Assembly (NCBI GenBank): GCA_009741485.1 | Contig: CM019214.1 | Location: forward strand, 5,698,509 to 5,762,508 | Reading direction: 5' to 3' | DNA from: Malurus cyaneus samueli | Taxonomy: Eukaryota; Chordata; Aves; Passeriformes; Maluridae | DNA: 64,000 nucleotides | Part shown: one piece after another, positions 52,794 to 64,000 of the stretch | Layout: each line of letters starts with the position of its first letter | Numbering within the stretch: the stretch's first letter is position 1 | Notes under the pieces: generated by a model | The model's input: only the letters and a program-made list of their open reading frames with translations | Told to the model about the DNA's origin: nothing | Databases searched by the model: none | Program-made: the position numbers and the translations under genes

Positions 52794-52813
52794 AAAAAAA
52801 AAAAAAAAAAAAA
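52794..52813 (+). repeat. Poly(A) run of 20
   Basis: Uninterrupted A run following TAATT. Confidence 0.92.
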
Positions 52814-55800
52814 CAAACGCATTTTATCAATTTTAAGCAGAAAGAATGTAGAAAATCACTCAAAAATCTCAAAATTTCCTTTATGGGAAAGTATAAGATG
52901 TGTGGACTTGTTTACATTAAAGAAGAAATAGCTCAATAAAAGATCCATTTCCTTTTTTCATAGATGACATTTTGCCATAAATGGAGGGTCAAATGAGCAA
53001 AATATATTATTACCAGTATGATTTGGGAATACCTGTGACTTATTTCCATAGCAAAGAACTGTGTATTAAAGGCAAAAGAGATGTTTGTTCTACCTGTAAA
53101 GGAGAGCTTGCTGCAGATACTGAATTCATAATTCAAATTATGAAGCTGAATTTTAATTAATACACGTATTCAGATACATTTGAGATATCTATATAAACAC
53201 AATACAAGACATTTCAATATGGAAACCAAAGTGCTTGTCATTATCAGATAGAAAACAAAAATATCCCTATTGAAAACAAACTACATGTGAAGTACTAGTA
53301 ACAAAAAGGGACCCATCCCCTATATTTAAATCTATGAGAAATGTTATAATACAAGAGAAAATAAAATCTAGGAGTTTACAGTAATTCTCTTGAATACCTT
53401 TTTTATTTAAGAAGCAAATAACCTTATTAGAACAATGTTCAATCATTCAAACCAGTTTTCTCCAAGAAACCCAATTACTAAATTCTCTGCATGAGTTACC
53501 GTCACAGTTTCACCAATGAAGAAAAGGAAAGGTCATCTTTTATGTTTTATGTTAGGCATACTTTGTTAAGTTACATTTCTGTGGCTTAGATTCCTGTTAA
53601 CAGGTTGATTTTTGCATATTGTTACCTAAGAACATTATTAATGTCATGATAAGCACTAATGAAATACTTTTTTTTCACTAATAGTCTGTCATTGTGATGC
53701 TCAGGTAGATCTTTGCCTTGCTAATCTCTTTCTATCAAATAAGCCTTAGATGAAGAACAGCAAAATGAACATGACCTTGCTTAAATAATTGGGATGTATC
53801 CCTTATATCCATGCCTTTCATAAAGATCTGTACACAGAAAAGCAGGAAAGCTGCATCTCCATCTGTCCTCAAGAGAGAGTGCACAACCTCTCCTCCCTGG
53901 GTACAATTTGGCTGCCAATAGGGAATGCACTTCAGTCTGTAAGTGCTTTTTCTAAAGATGCTTTTAGGTGGATAAAATACACTTTTTGGAGTGTAAAAAA
54001 ACCGTAGAGATTATCATAGCTCAGATGGTCAGTCCAACAAGCCTTTTGGTGTATTTTGGGTATCTGAAAGGGAACTTTGAAGCATATGTACTTAGACATT
54101 CTCATAGGAGTTTTGGACTTGTTAGAATAACTAATAGGAGTGATCCCATATCTAAGTAAATTTTAAAGGTTTTCTCCAACACTTCAGCCATGAAATATGA
54201 TTCTCTTCTTTACATCTGACCATAAGTACCAAAAGCCTCACTTAATATCCCAGAAGATTGTATTGGAAAAATGGCTAAAAATGCTTAGCATGAAATGTGT
54301 CATTGTGGGTAAGATTCTATTGAGCCCCCCAAATGTCAGCGCAGAATAAGTATCCTCCCATTACAAATTTCATGGAAAAAGGAACTGATAATCTAAATCT
54401 GTTTTTTCTGAGTCACAAAAAGGGCAATAAATACGACCAATTTGTCCTGATGTCTAATTAACTATTGAATTAATAATTTGTTGGAGTCCACTGTGTTGAC
54501 TAAAGCTTCATTGACTACAATAGCAAGAAGCCTGGCTCATGTCTAGACATGCACAGGCAGATATCTTAATCTGCAAATTCAACATCAATAACAAAATTGC
54601 AACATCTGAAGAAATTTTATGAGAGATTTTACAATTTATGAGGAGAATATGAGAAAAAAATTATCAATCTGAGTAAGTGTTCAGAAAAGAAGATAGCAGG
54701 CACAGCATCAGAACTTGAGCAGAATATTAATTTCTGAAGCTCATATATCAGGTATTTTGTCACAAAAATCAGGGAATTACAATACATGTACATCCTTTTG
54801 TTTTACCTGCTTTTGACTGAACAAATTCCTTGTGGAATGTATTGTTTGATTTTCCCAGGATGACAAACTAGGTTCATGACCAGGGTAGTCTGAAGAAATT
54901 TAAGGAAGAAAACACAGTGTGTAGCATTTCAAAACACCTATTTAAAAGCACTACATCTTTATCACAACTTAAACAATGACATAAAAAATTAGTAGTAATA
55001 GCTAACTCAATTTTTGTCTAATCATTGCATGTATCCAGTGCCCTGGTAAAATTAACCTCCTTTTCAGTGGAAGGTTTTGAACATTTTCCTTGAATGTACC
55101 TAAAACATCACAGATTTTAAAAAGGGGTAGTTGCAAGATGTGTTTTCATAAACAAGGTAGCATCAAAAAAAACGAAGTGTTTCTTTTTTTTTATTTTTTT
55201 CTTTGTCGTTCCCTGAATTCTTCAGGACCCAGATAAAATGCAGGGAAGTTGATTATGATGTCAATTGCAATTGCCAATTTTTCTCAACCAACTTGTTATT
55301 TGAACTTTTTCTATTACCTGAAATTGTAATAACTACAGTTCTTCCAAGTGCCCTGCTCTTCTATCTTCTTTTATTAAGATTTAATTGTTACAATCTAGAT
55401 AGAAAAATCTTGAGATTTTTCTTCTTTTTATCTCCTACTGCTTCAAGGGCAGCTTTTCTAATGTTCCCCTGCATCACAAATGAGAATGTTTTTCATGGAT
55501 TTAGTTCAGTCTTTTTATTTACTTCAGATTCCTCTTCCCTGATCTTACTAAGTCTTTGGCTGATCCACTTTATTGGTTGCATTTCAGATTTCAGACCTGT
55601 GGTTCTGTTGTTCCAATCCAAGATCAGTCACAAAGGTTTCTATACAAACAAATCATAAATGCAAATCCTTCTAATTGGGATAAATTAAAAGGAATTGGAG
55701 TTAAGCACTGCACATCTAGGCCAAAGTGGCTTTTGTTTTCTGATTGAAATTTTAAAAACCCAGCTCTCCTATTCAGTTCTCTCTGTCTATACCAGTAAAT

Positions 55801-56470
55801 ACTTTAACTATTACATACCAATTTTTTAGTCTAAAAATATTTAAGCTAAAATATATCTTAACATAAGGGTATACTAAAACAGGCTTTTTGTTGTTGTGTT
55901 TACATCATTCGTGCTCAGAAAGAATTGAGAGCCCTAAGCACAACCTTGTGCATGCTTTAACAAAGTGATCTTGAACCACTATCTAAACCATTCCCATGAC
56001 TTAAGTGACACTTTGCTCTTTTTCACATTCATGTTTAACTCACATTTCTGCTGCATGAGCAGCACTTGACCTTAGTTCATTTGCTGTCTGACTGCAGAGG
56101 GGTGTTAAATCAAATAGAGAAGGATCCTGGTGTTACATGCTGATCAAAGTATCTGCACACAACAATTTGTGCTTCGCCCTTTTCAGCATTTGGCCACTCC
56201 AGGACGGCAGGAGATGGCCCCTGTGGCTCAGTTCAGACAGCAAAAAGTGCCATTTCAGCTGCACTTACCCAAAGTGCTTTGTGGGATGGGTTTGGGAGTC
56301 CTGTGTCCTTGTAATTGCAGTAAATAATGGCCATAAAGATTAGTAAATCCTCCCTACATATCTTATAGGTTTCATTCACAAACTACCATTTCCTCTTAGT
56401 CAAGGGTTTGAACTCAAATCTGATTCTTCTGTTCACGTTGCAGTAATACTTTCCTCCTTAAGAAAATTTT
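52814..56470 (+). other. Intronic stretch with nothing recognised
   Basis: AT-rich. Includes a 151-codon plus-strand open frame (55203-55658), rich in Phe, Leu and Ser because of T-rich DNA, with no recognisable motif and within chance expectation for 64 kb. A less AT-rich patch lies at about 56180-56330. Confidence 0.45.
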
Positions 56471-56511
56471 TATATTGCTTAAATTTATTTGCTTAAATTT
56501 ATTGCTTAAAT
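56471..56511 (+). repeat. Short tandem repeat of TTGCTTAAATTTA
   Basis: The word TTGCTTAAA(TTTA) occurs three times in a row with small length differences. Confidence 0.85.
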
Positions 56512-56731
56512 CATCTTTTAAGTCAGACTTCGAAACTCACCATTACTTATCTCTCCAAGGAGGAGGTTCTGCAAAATTAACTAGAGAGGTTTTTTTGTTT
56601 GGTTTGTTGGTTTCATTTTCCTGAGGACACATGCACTAGAAATGCTGGAAAACAGCCACTTCTGGAATTTTAGTCAAAAGCCTAAGTACTAAGGAAACAG
56701 TACCACTACTTCACAGTAAAGGGCTACACAG

Positions 56732-56793
56732 AGCTCAGGACACCAAATATATAAATAAAATACAGAACTCAGGGCACCAAATATATAAACATA
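56732..56793 (+). repeat. Imperfect tandem duplication, about 35-bp period
   Basis: CTCAGGACACCAAATATATAAA is followed about 35 bases later by CTCAGGGCACCAAATATATAAA, a two-copy local duplication with one mismatch, running into an AT-rich tail. Confidence 0.88.
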
Positions 56794-57176
56794 AATAAAT
56801 ATATTTTATATACATATATGTACTCTGGCGAACTTTGGCACGTCTGACAAGTTCCAGTCTGACAAAGAAAAAGCAATAACTGAGTTTTTCAGTGGTAACT
56901 GGCACTCTCCACACACATTTTAAAAGCATCTGTCTTAAATGTTACCCTGATGATTAGGGTTGAGACTGCTCCTACTAGGTCAGTTCAAAATTCTCTCTTC
57001 CCCAATTCCCTGGCTTCATGGTGGGAAAATAGAGGACTACAGAGGTCAAAACTGAAGGAGAAACCATGATCATTCTGCATTTAAGAATATACTGCAGTGC
57101 ATGTTTGGGCATGTAGACCATGCTCTCAAAGCTTTTGGAATTCTTCCCTTAGCATTTAAAGCTGCTTGTTCTTCTC
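56794..57176 (+). other. Intronic stretch with nothing recognised
   Basis: Begins with an AT-rich ATATTTTATATACATATA-like stretch, then ordinary intron. Confidence 0.45.
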
Positions 57177-57276
57177 TTTTATTTTTTTTTTTAATTTTTT
57201 GTTGGTGGTTTTTTTTGGTTTTTTTTTTTGGTTTTTTTTTTTGGTTTTTTTGTTGTTTTTTTTTTGTTTTGTTTTC
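57177..57276 (+). repeat. T-rich simple repeat with G/GG interruptions
   Basis: About 100 bases of T runs separated by G, GG or GTTG. It accounts for Phe/Trp/Gly- and Lys/Gln/Asn-rich translations across it. Confidence 0.93.
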
Positions 57277-60200
57277 TATGGGGTAGATAAATACAAGCAG
57301 GACTGTATTAGGAAACATGAATATATAGCCCATTATAAAGTTATTCCTATGGATTTCATCAAGCTATTCAGAGCTGCAGTGCAGTTCAGCTCGCTCTGTT
57401 TACCATGTATAGATAAAGTTTTCAGGCTTAAATTAAACTCCTTTCAAAGGGAACTCCATGTGGGTACCAAATCTGCTCCCTCTGGGGCATGCAGTTACAG
57501 GAATGGGTCTGAATTTATTCTGAAGTAAAACTCCAAAATGGGAAAAGACACAAAATGTAGGCCTTGACACAGACCAGCTCAGTCTATTTGACTGCTGATA
57601 TTGCACCAAATTATTTGTTAAGGTAGAGATACTCACTGCCTCCAAGCTTCTGATTTCAGTTTATAAACTCCAGAATGAAAGTGATTTTCGGCTTCTTAAA
57701 TCTCAGAATTCCCCACACTGGAAGGAAAACATTAGGATTGTGTATGTTGTATCTATCTTTCAACTGTCAGTATTATTAAACCATTCAGGGGCACAAATAC
57801 AGCTTTTCATTTTAGATCAAAAGCCAAAGCAGATAAGTGGGACTCTTGACAGCAAGTTGTATGCTAATAGGAAACCAAAATATGTTTATGAGTTGATGTC
57901 CTTCCCAATCCCCTTTCTGATTATTGAATTCACTCTCCATTATTCAGCTTTGATTTGAGCATAAAACACAGTATAATTGTATGGAGGCTGGTAAATTTGT
58001 ACTCGAACAGAACATTAACTGCAGATATAACATTATAACATCTCTCATGAAAACCAGTTAAAGGTGAAATTGAAACATAGGAGACACAAGGGCACTTCAG
58101 AAAAGCAAGGAAGCCATCAGTTTGAAAGGCAGCATGTGAAGATAGGAGTTTTGGGAGAAAATAAAGAAATAAGCATTTCTTCTGGAATGGGCAATATGGG
58201 CAACTTTCTCTTTTATAAAATTAATTAAGACTTCTTAAACTTAAAGTAATTTATTCCAGAAAAAGGCATATGGTAGCATGTGAAAGGAATCCATACAGAT
58301 GCTGGAGGAGTTGCAGTTGTGAGCAATTACAAGCAGTTTAAAATAGACTGTCAGTATCCCGTGGGTACTCTCTGATAGTGTGAAGAGTTTGCATTCCCAC
58401 TGTTTTGGCTATTGCTACTTCACAGGCCAATAAAGAAAGAGACTTTGCAAGAGAAACTTCACACGCCAGGAGGAAAAGGTCACTGAGTAGTGGCACTTAC
58501 ACAATAGCTTTTGACTCTAAAAGAGGAGAGAAAAACAGGCAGTGGCAGTCCTCAGACCCAAATGCCACCACTAACAGAGAAATGGAGAATGTCAGTAAAA
58601 CTGAAAAAATAATAGCAGTTTCCTTGGCATCAAGTCAACTAAAATGCTATCAATGCAAAGCCATTTGCTTATTTTGTTTGAGCTTTGGAGAAGAAATTCA
58701 TCCTCCCATGGAAAATCTGAAATTTAGGATTAATTGTGTAATGGAACCAGAGATAACCTAGTTTATATATATTTTGAACATGTTAATGCTTAGAAACATG
58801 TTTCAGACTTTTTTTCTCAGAACTCATTATTTTTTTCTCTCTCTTTTCTTTTGCTTTATGCTTTAGGTCGGTCCTGATAATGTATTTAGAAAAAAGAGAG
58901 TATTATAAGTTTCTTCAAAGGCAAAAGTTGGAATAAATTGTCACAAATGTGGCCATCACTTCAGAGATACTAATCTGCAATCACATCTGGTCTCAGTTGT
59001 GAGCCCATAACAAAAAGAAGTATTAATCTCCTTTATTTGTCCTAATGAAGTTTGTAACAAACATAACTGTTGTTTTATAACATTTGGTAAAGTATAAAGT
59101 TTGATAAATGAAAATAAACTCCAATTGAAATATCTGTATTGTTGTACTAAATAAAAAAAAAAGAATATTTTACTCATAGGTTAATGACTTGCTGGTTTAA
59201 GGAAGAGAGAGAAGATGCCTGCACCAATCCTGTCCAAAGAACATGGGCATTTAAAGAGAAGAGCCAGGAAAAACTTCTTCATGGTAAACTGTCTGTCATT
59301 ATTTTCATTGACAGGAAGAGATTTTTGAAGTTAAATAAATATTGCATAAAAAACATAAGAAATGGCATAAACACACAAGTTAGTTTTCTGTTCAGAAGAT
59401 CTTTCCAATGAATATGGTCTAAAGATGTATTGCTGGCAGGAGATGCAAATTCCTGAAATGCAGGGTAAGTGTGTGTCAGTTTGGTACTGGCTCTGGAGAG
59501 ACCTCCATCCAGCTCTACAGTTATTTGGTTTTGAAATAACACAAACATATTTTTTTTTTCCTGACAACTTTGTCTTTATAACTTTGGCTTCTCCATTTTT
59601 TGGTTTTACAAATTAATTTGTTTCCATAATGGCACGGCATTTATTTAGAATGATTTCAAGATATATGGGTCACATACACTTGTGAGAGATGTGTCCAAGA
59701 TATTCTTGCAGCACATCAAATTTCTGCAGATAATCCACAGCATACTTCTACCCAGATGAGTTTGACAGACACTTCTGCAATGTCTAAACAGATCTGACAT
59801 GAACTGGCAACTATTCTCAGCCGAGAATTTTTTCAGCAGGAAGTTTAAGGACTTACTTAATTCTTGATAGGCCTAGTAGAGTTTATAATATAAATATGCA
59901 AAAGAAAACTTGGATGAATGAATCTCATAAAGATTATGTATTTCAAATGTGCTGGATATTCTCCAGTTAAATCAGAGGACAAAGATGTCATGTTATGATC
60001 CTGAAATTATATATTACTACCATAGAGAGGACATAACAGTTACTTTTCAGGGATATAAAATTATGAATCTACAATGCTAATATGAGTGTTTTCTTCTGCA
60101 AAGATTTTGTGATGCTTTTTTTGGATCATGGTGTTAAAGATGACATAGTAAAACCTATAGTTCTGGTGAAAAGTATAACACAGAAGTTATCTCACTTTTT

Positions 60201-61281
60201 TATAATTAGCATGGGCTAAATATGGGCAAAGAACAATTTTGGCATTCAGAAGATATAAATTAGACTGTATTGCAGATCTATGTATGATGGTCTAGTGCAT
60301 GCAATGAGAGTGGGTTTATAACAATTCCTTTCAGAAAAAATGACTAAGGATTAAGTCACTTTCAGTTAGGAAACCCTGTGCATTGTGTCCCTAGATATTT
60401 TTAGGCTGCTGCTCTTTGATACAAAGGGAAGTTCTGAATGTATATGGGAGGAGGCAGGTCTATTATCAGAAAAAAAAATGATATTTAAAAGCACCAGATA
60501 GTTTGAGTGCCTATACCTCTGCACACTGAAATTGCTATCACTTTTCCTAAAATGCACCTTGTCATGACTTTCTATAATCAGCCTTGCCATTGCCTTAAGC
60601 TACCTTAGAAACCCCTCAGTGTAGACAGAGAACACATAAGTAGATGATTTTTAACATCCAGGTCATAATTTATATGAGCACTGAAGCATAAAGTGAATAA
60701 GGATGATAGCTCTAAACTCACCATTCAAATTTTATGAAATTAAATGTCCTTTTTATTTTTTCACAAGAACTGCCAGCCTTTCACTGGGAGAGATGATGGA
60801 AAATAATAGGCTGCTTCGAATCCCAATGGCTAGGGATGACCATAGTCAAAATTTCATGTCATAAAAAGGTTTTTTTTTTTTTAAAAAAAGGGAAAATATT
60901 AAATTAGTAGTAGCTTCCCATTGCTTCCTATTGTTTTCGGTCTCAGCAAAAATGCCACTAGGAGAAGTCACCACAAAAGAACAAGAAAATATGAGGATGG
61001 GGAGAGAAACTGTCCAAGTCCTAGAGCAAACACCACTGTGTGCAAGGATCAACAGCTCAAACAACAGAAATAAGCATTATTATTTGCTGCAGGTTTACCA
61101 GCAACATCAGACTCTAAAGCAGAAGAATTTGGAAAAGTGACAGTAGAAAATGTGTTGCAAAAATGCTGGGGACAGGAGGCCTTCCAGTCTGGTGCCCAGA
61201 GGTTCACAGATGAGGCACCAAAATAAACCATATCCAACAGTAATTGTGTCTGAGCATTCCCATCCCAGAAGGGGACACGAA
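57277..61281 (+). other. Intronic stretch with nothing recognised
   Basis: AT-rich. The longest frame is 118 codons on the plus strand (58405-58761), which is Lys/Glu/Ser-rich with no recognised domain. Confidence 0.45.
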
Positions 61282-61536
61282 TCCTGGGCTGCATCAAAAG
61301 GGGAGCTGCAGCAGGGCAAAGTGGGGGATTGTGTCCCTCTGTTCTGCTCTTGTGACACCCCACCTGGGGTTCTGTGCACAGCTCTGGTGTCCCCAGTTTG
61401 GGAAGGACATGGAACTGCCAGAGCAAATCCAGAGGAAGCCCTGACAGTGATCAGAGGACTGAAGAAACTCCCCTGTGAAGACTGACTGAAAATTGGGGCT
61501 GTTCAGCCTGGAGAAGAGAAGGTTGTGTGGAGATCA
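61282..61536 (+). mobile_element. CR1 LINE fragment, plus strand
   Basis: Matches, from memory, the region of avian CR1 around the end of its reverse-transcriptase frame: CCTGGGCTGCATCAAAAGG, TGTGACACCCCACCTGGGGT, CAGCTCTGGTGTCCCCAGTT, GATCAGAGGACTGAAGAA and TGTTCAGCCTGGAGAAGAGA. It stops abruptly after GTGGAGATC, short of the usual 3' end, so it is truncated at both sides. Reading frames through it (for example 61150-61485) are broken retrotransposon remnants. This is a different part of CR1 from the fragment at 52441, so they are separate insertions or pieces. Confidence 0.93.
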
Positions 61537-63477
61537 AAGCACTGGGATTAAATCACCATGGAACTGTGCTCTAGCCAATACAACAGGGAATGCAAGCCCC
61601 ACAAAATGGGAACAAATTATCAGTAAATTGTCCATGTAGGTCCATGTGTTGTACAGGGAAAACAATGATTTGTTTGTGAAAGCAATACCATCAAAGCCTA
61701 AGATACCTGACACAGAACATTTTGAAATACATTCTGATGAAACTCCTGAAACTGTACTTGTATACGGTGGGAATAGATGTGTCTTTATGAGAACTATTTG
61801 TGACACAATACTTACAGACAACACTGCTCTAGAGATGAGCAATCACTCAAATATCTGTAATTTTGCCAAAATTGTGGGAAGTGACTTTAACTTTTCAGCT
61901 GATGTCACAATCTAGTGACTTTTATTATCTAGCAGCACATCATATAAAAATTTACTGCCTACTGCCACTGGAATGAATCCTACATTGGTAAAGAAACTGC
62001 TGCAACATGATGACCTGTGTCAACTGCTAGAACATGTCTGAAACAATGGGCAGAAAACTCTAATCCATGTTCATCATGACACAGAGAGATAGACTGCGTC
62101 CTACAGAGAGTGAAAAAGAATGAAATCACTGCTGGTGGGACACCTCATTTGTATGGTCACCAAGGCAACACAAACTCTAAACCTGATACTGCACCCCATA
62201 ATAAGTTTGATAATTTCTGTTGTGTTATGGTTGTTATTGAATACTATTCTGTAAGGTAGAGTGTGGACAAAAGCTACATGTGTGACTCTGTTGCAAAGAT
62301 CTCCTTGCATATATACCACTACTTAATCATGTTTAACAAAACCTTCATAATTAGGTATTCCAACAAAAAAAAATCCCTCAAATTACAATTAATTATGGCA
62401 TTTATCTGTTAATAAGCATGGAGGCAAGAGGCACCCACACTGCTACTCTGTTGAGCAAGAAGGATTGGGGAATTTTTATCAGGTATGACTTTTTGCATTT
62501 AGACATATACATCTCCATGTCCATGTGTGTGTGCATTGATTTAAACACCCTCTTAGAAGTGCTGCACCAGTGTTGCTGCTCAGATCTATAATTAAATCAC
62601 TGTTGGAATTGTAGTGAACTCCATCAAATCACTTTGTAAGTGTTAAGTTAGTCAATGATTAAGTGCTGTTAAACCCTTTTGCTCCTTACCCTTTTGCAAC
62701 TCTGGTTTCCTCATAAGTTATTCTAAATTGCTTCTAACTTGATTTTCCTTTGCGTGTTTCACCATGTAGTGAGTAATAGAGTGAAACTTCCCATCAACAC
62801 TGTTAAAATTGCACTTTCACAAATTTACAGTAAAATCTGCTTTGACCTGTACCTTTGAGAATGATTCTTTAAGTGGCCTAAACCACTCCTTCATGAGTAG
62901 GGAGGGGCTCCTGAGTTCAGGTTAATCATGCTTGTGGTTCCTTCATGAAAAACACACCAAGAGACAGGGAATTTAAATTCCTTTAATAGGAAATGAAGAA
63001 ATAAGACTGGATCTTACTTTTTGAAAATCTACATTTGCACAGTCTGCTTTGAAGCTCTCTGACCCTTGGTCAAAGGAATTAAATTAGAACTTGTAAGATG
63101 TAATTAATAATACTTATTTTGGACACTACTTGTGTTTATTCCAAAGGACATCCAGATCAATTGATCAGAAGAAAATACCTACACTGCAGATTCCTTAATT
63201 TTTTAAGATGACTTTCACTCCTTTCTTTGGATTCTGTCGGACTTGACTGTATGGCAGAGAGTTTTGGGCACTGATGTGTAGTCACAGATGTGTCTGGTGG
63301 TGAAAGCAAATAACTGCTCTCAAATGAAGCTGAGGTTTCCTGCTAGAGGAAGCAATGAAGTGGTATTTCAAATATTACAATCGTTCCTAAAGAAGGTCTG
63401 AAGATCCCCTTCATCTTTCAGAGCCTAACTTCTTGTACCAGACTATTGTAGGAGGCAGAACCAGGTTTTATTAAAAT
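61537..63477 (+). other. Intronic stretch with nothing recognised
   Basis: AT-rich, with short open frames on both strands around 61534-61915 that overlap each other and show no known domain. Confidence 0.45.
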
Positions 63478-63500
63478 TGTTTGTTTTGTTTTGTTTTGTT
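63478..63500 (+). repeat. (GTTTT)n microsatellite
   Basis: Four perfect GTTTT-type units. Confidence 0.9.
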
Positions 63501-64000
63501 CAGTTTATCACAACTTGTTTTCAATCTGGTATCATAAATAGCCACTACTGGAGAAAATTATGTTTGGCAATGTGTCAACACATTGCAGGCAAAATTCTCA
63601 GAGGTTAATGAGATGACCATCCCAAATTGTCTCCTGATACTATGCTACAAGCATGGGTTCTGTTACTTAATACACTTCTAAAAACTATTTCTTACCATTA
63701 AAAGCCAAGCTGAAGAACTATAAAAATCCTTAAGCCACCTGTGTATTTCCTGCTACTAGGCAAATTTCTCTTTTTTATTATTTAAATTTTAATATGTAAT
63801 AAAGATTAGGAAACCATATTCCCACAGAAACGAGCATACTCTAAAATTGGCACATCTAGAGTTTGCTGTAGATTCTAAAGAAGACAGAGCTGCCTCATTT
63901 GGTTTTAAAATGGACACATTGAATATAGCACATGTAGGGAAGAATTAACTAACTGCAGCAAAATGTTTTTCACAACTGCTTCTCTCTGCTGGAAATCCCA
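63501..64000 (+). other. Intronic stretch with nothing recognised, to the window end
   Basis: AT-rich. No exon of the IL1RAPL1 transmembrane or TIR region was identified before the window ends. Confidence 0.5.

Noticed and set aside
55203..55658. 151-codon plus-strand open frame with hydrophobic stretches
   Set aside because: The hydrophobicity follows from T-rich DNA. About one frame of this length is expected by chance in 64 kb of AT-rich sequence, and no motif or splice context was seen.

Overview
This window looks like one piece of a bird genome, probably a songbird. It carries a single recognisable coding exon and about 63 kb of intron. The exon (about 826-960, + strand) encodes the end of the third immunoglobulin domain of an interleukin-1 receptor accessory protein-like receptor and matches IL1RAPL1 much better than its paralogue IL1RAPL2. 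It is bounded by a polypyrimidine tract and AG acceptor on the left and a GTAAAT donor on the right. Nothing to its right looks like the next exon of the family (transmembrane segment, then TIR domain), so 961-64000 reads as part of one very long intron. Long introns are known for this gene. The bird assignment rests on two CR1 LINE fragments of avian type and several LTRs of the kind common in avian genomes; the songbird assignment is only inference.

Layout: 1-825 is the end of the upstream intron. 826-960 is the exon. 961-8442 is intron with a 38-A run, an unusual A/C-only minisatellite (3126-3339) and two short tandem duplications. 8443-8467 is an assembly gap. Its left edge has doubtful sequence. 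Its right edge is CpG-rich and is followed by an LTR-like block on the minus strand. 16055-16444 (-) and 19241-19647 (+) are two closely similar solo LTRs facing opposite ways. 44465-45039 is a solo LTR with a perfect 5-bp target-site duplication, and another LTR fragment begins at 46100. CR1 3' fragments lie at 52441-52635 and 61282-61536. Long A, T and GTTTT-type runs are scattered throughout.

Most of the intron is AT-rich sequence in which I recognise nothing. The open reading frames there (up to about 160 codons) are about as long as chance predicts in 64 kb of AT-rich DNA, or are created by homopolymer and simple-repeat tracts. I found no tRNA, rRNA, CRISPR array, operon or second gene, and no convincing evidence of a new biological system. 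The points most worth checking are the choice of splice acceptor at the exon, the inverted LTR pair, the A/C minisatellite and the sequence around the gap.
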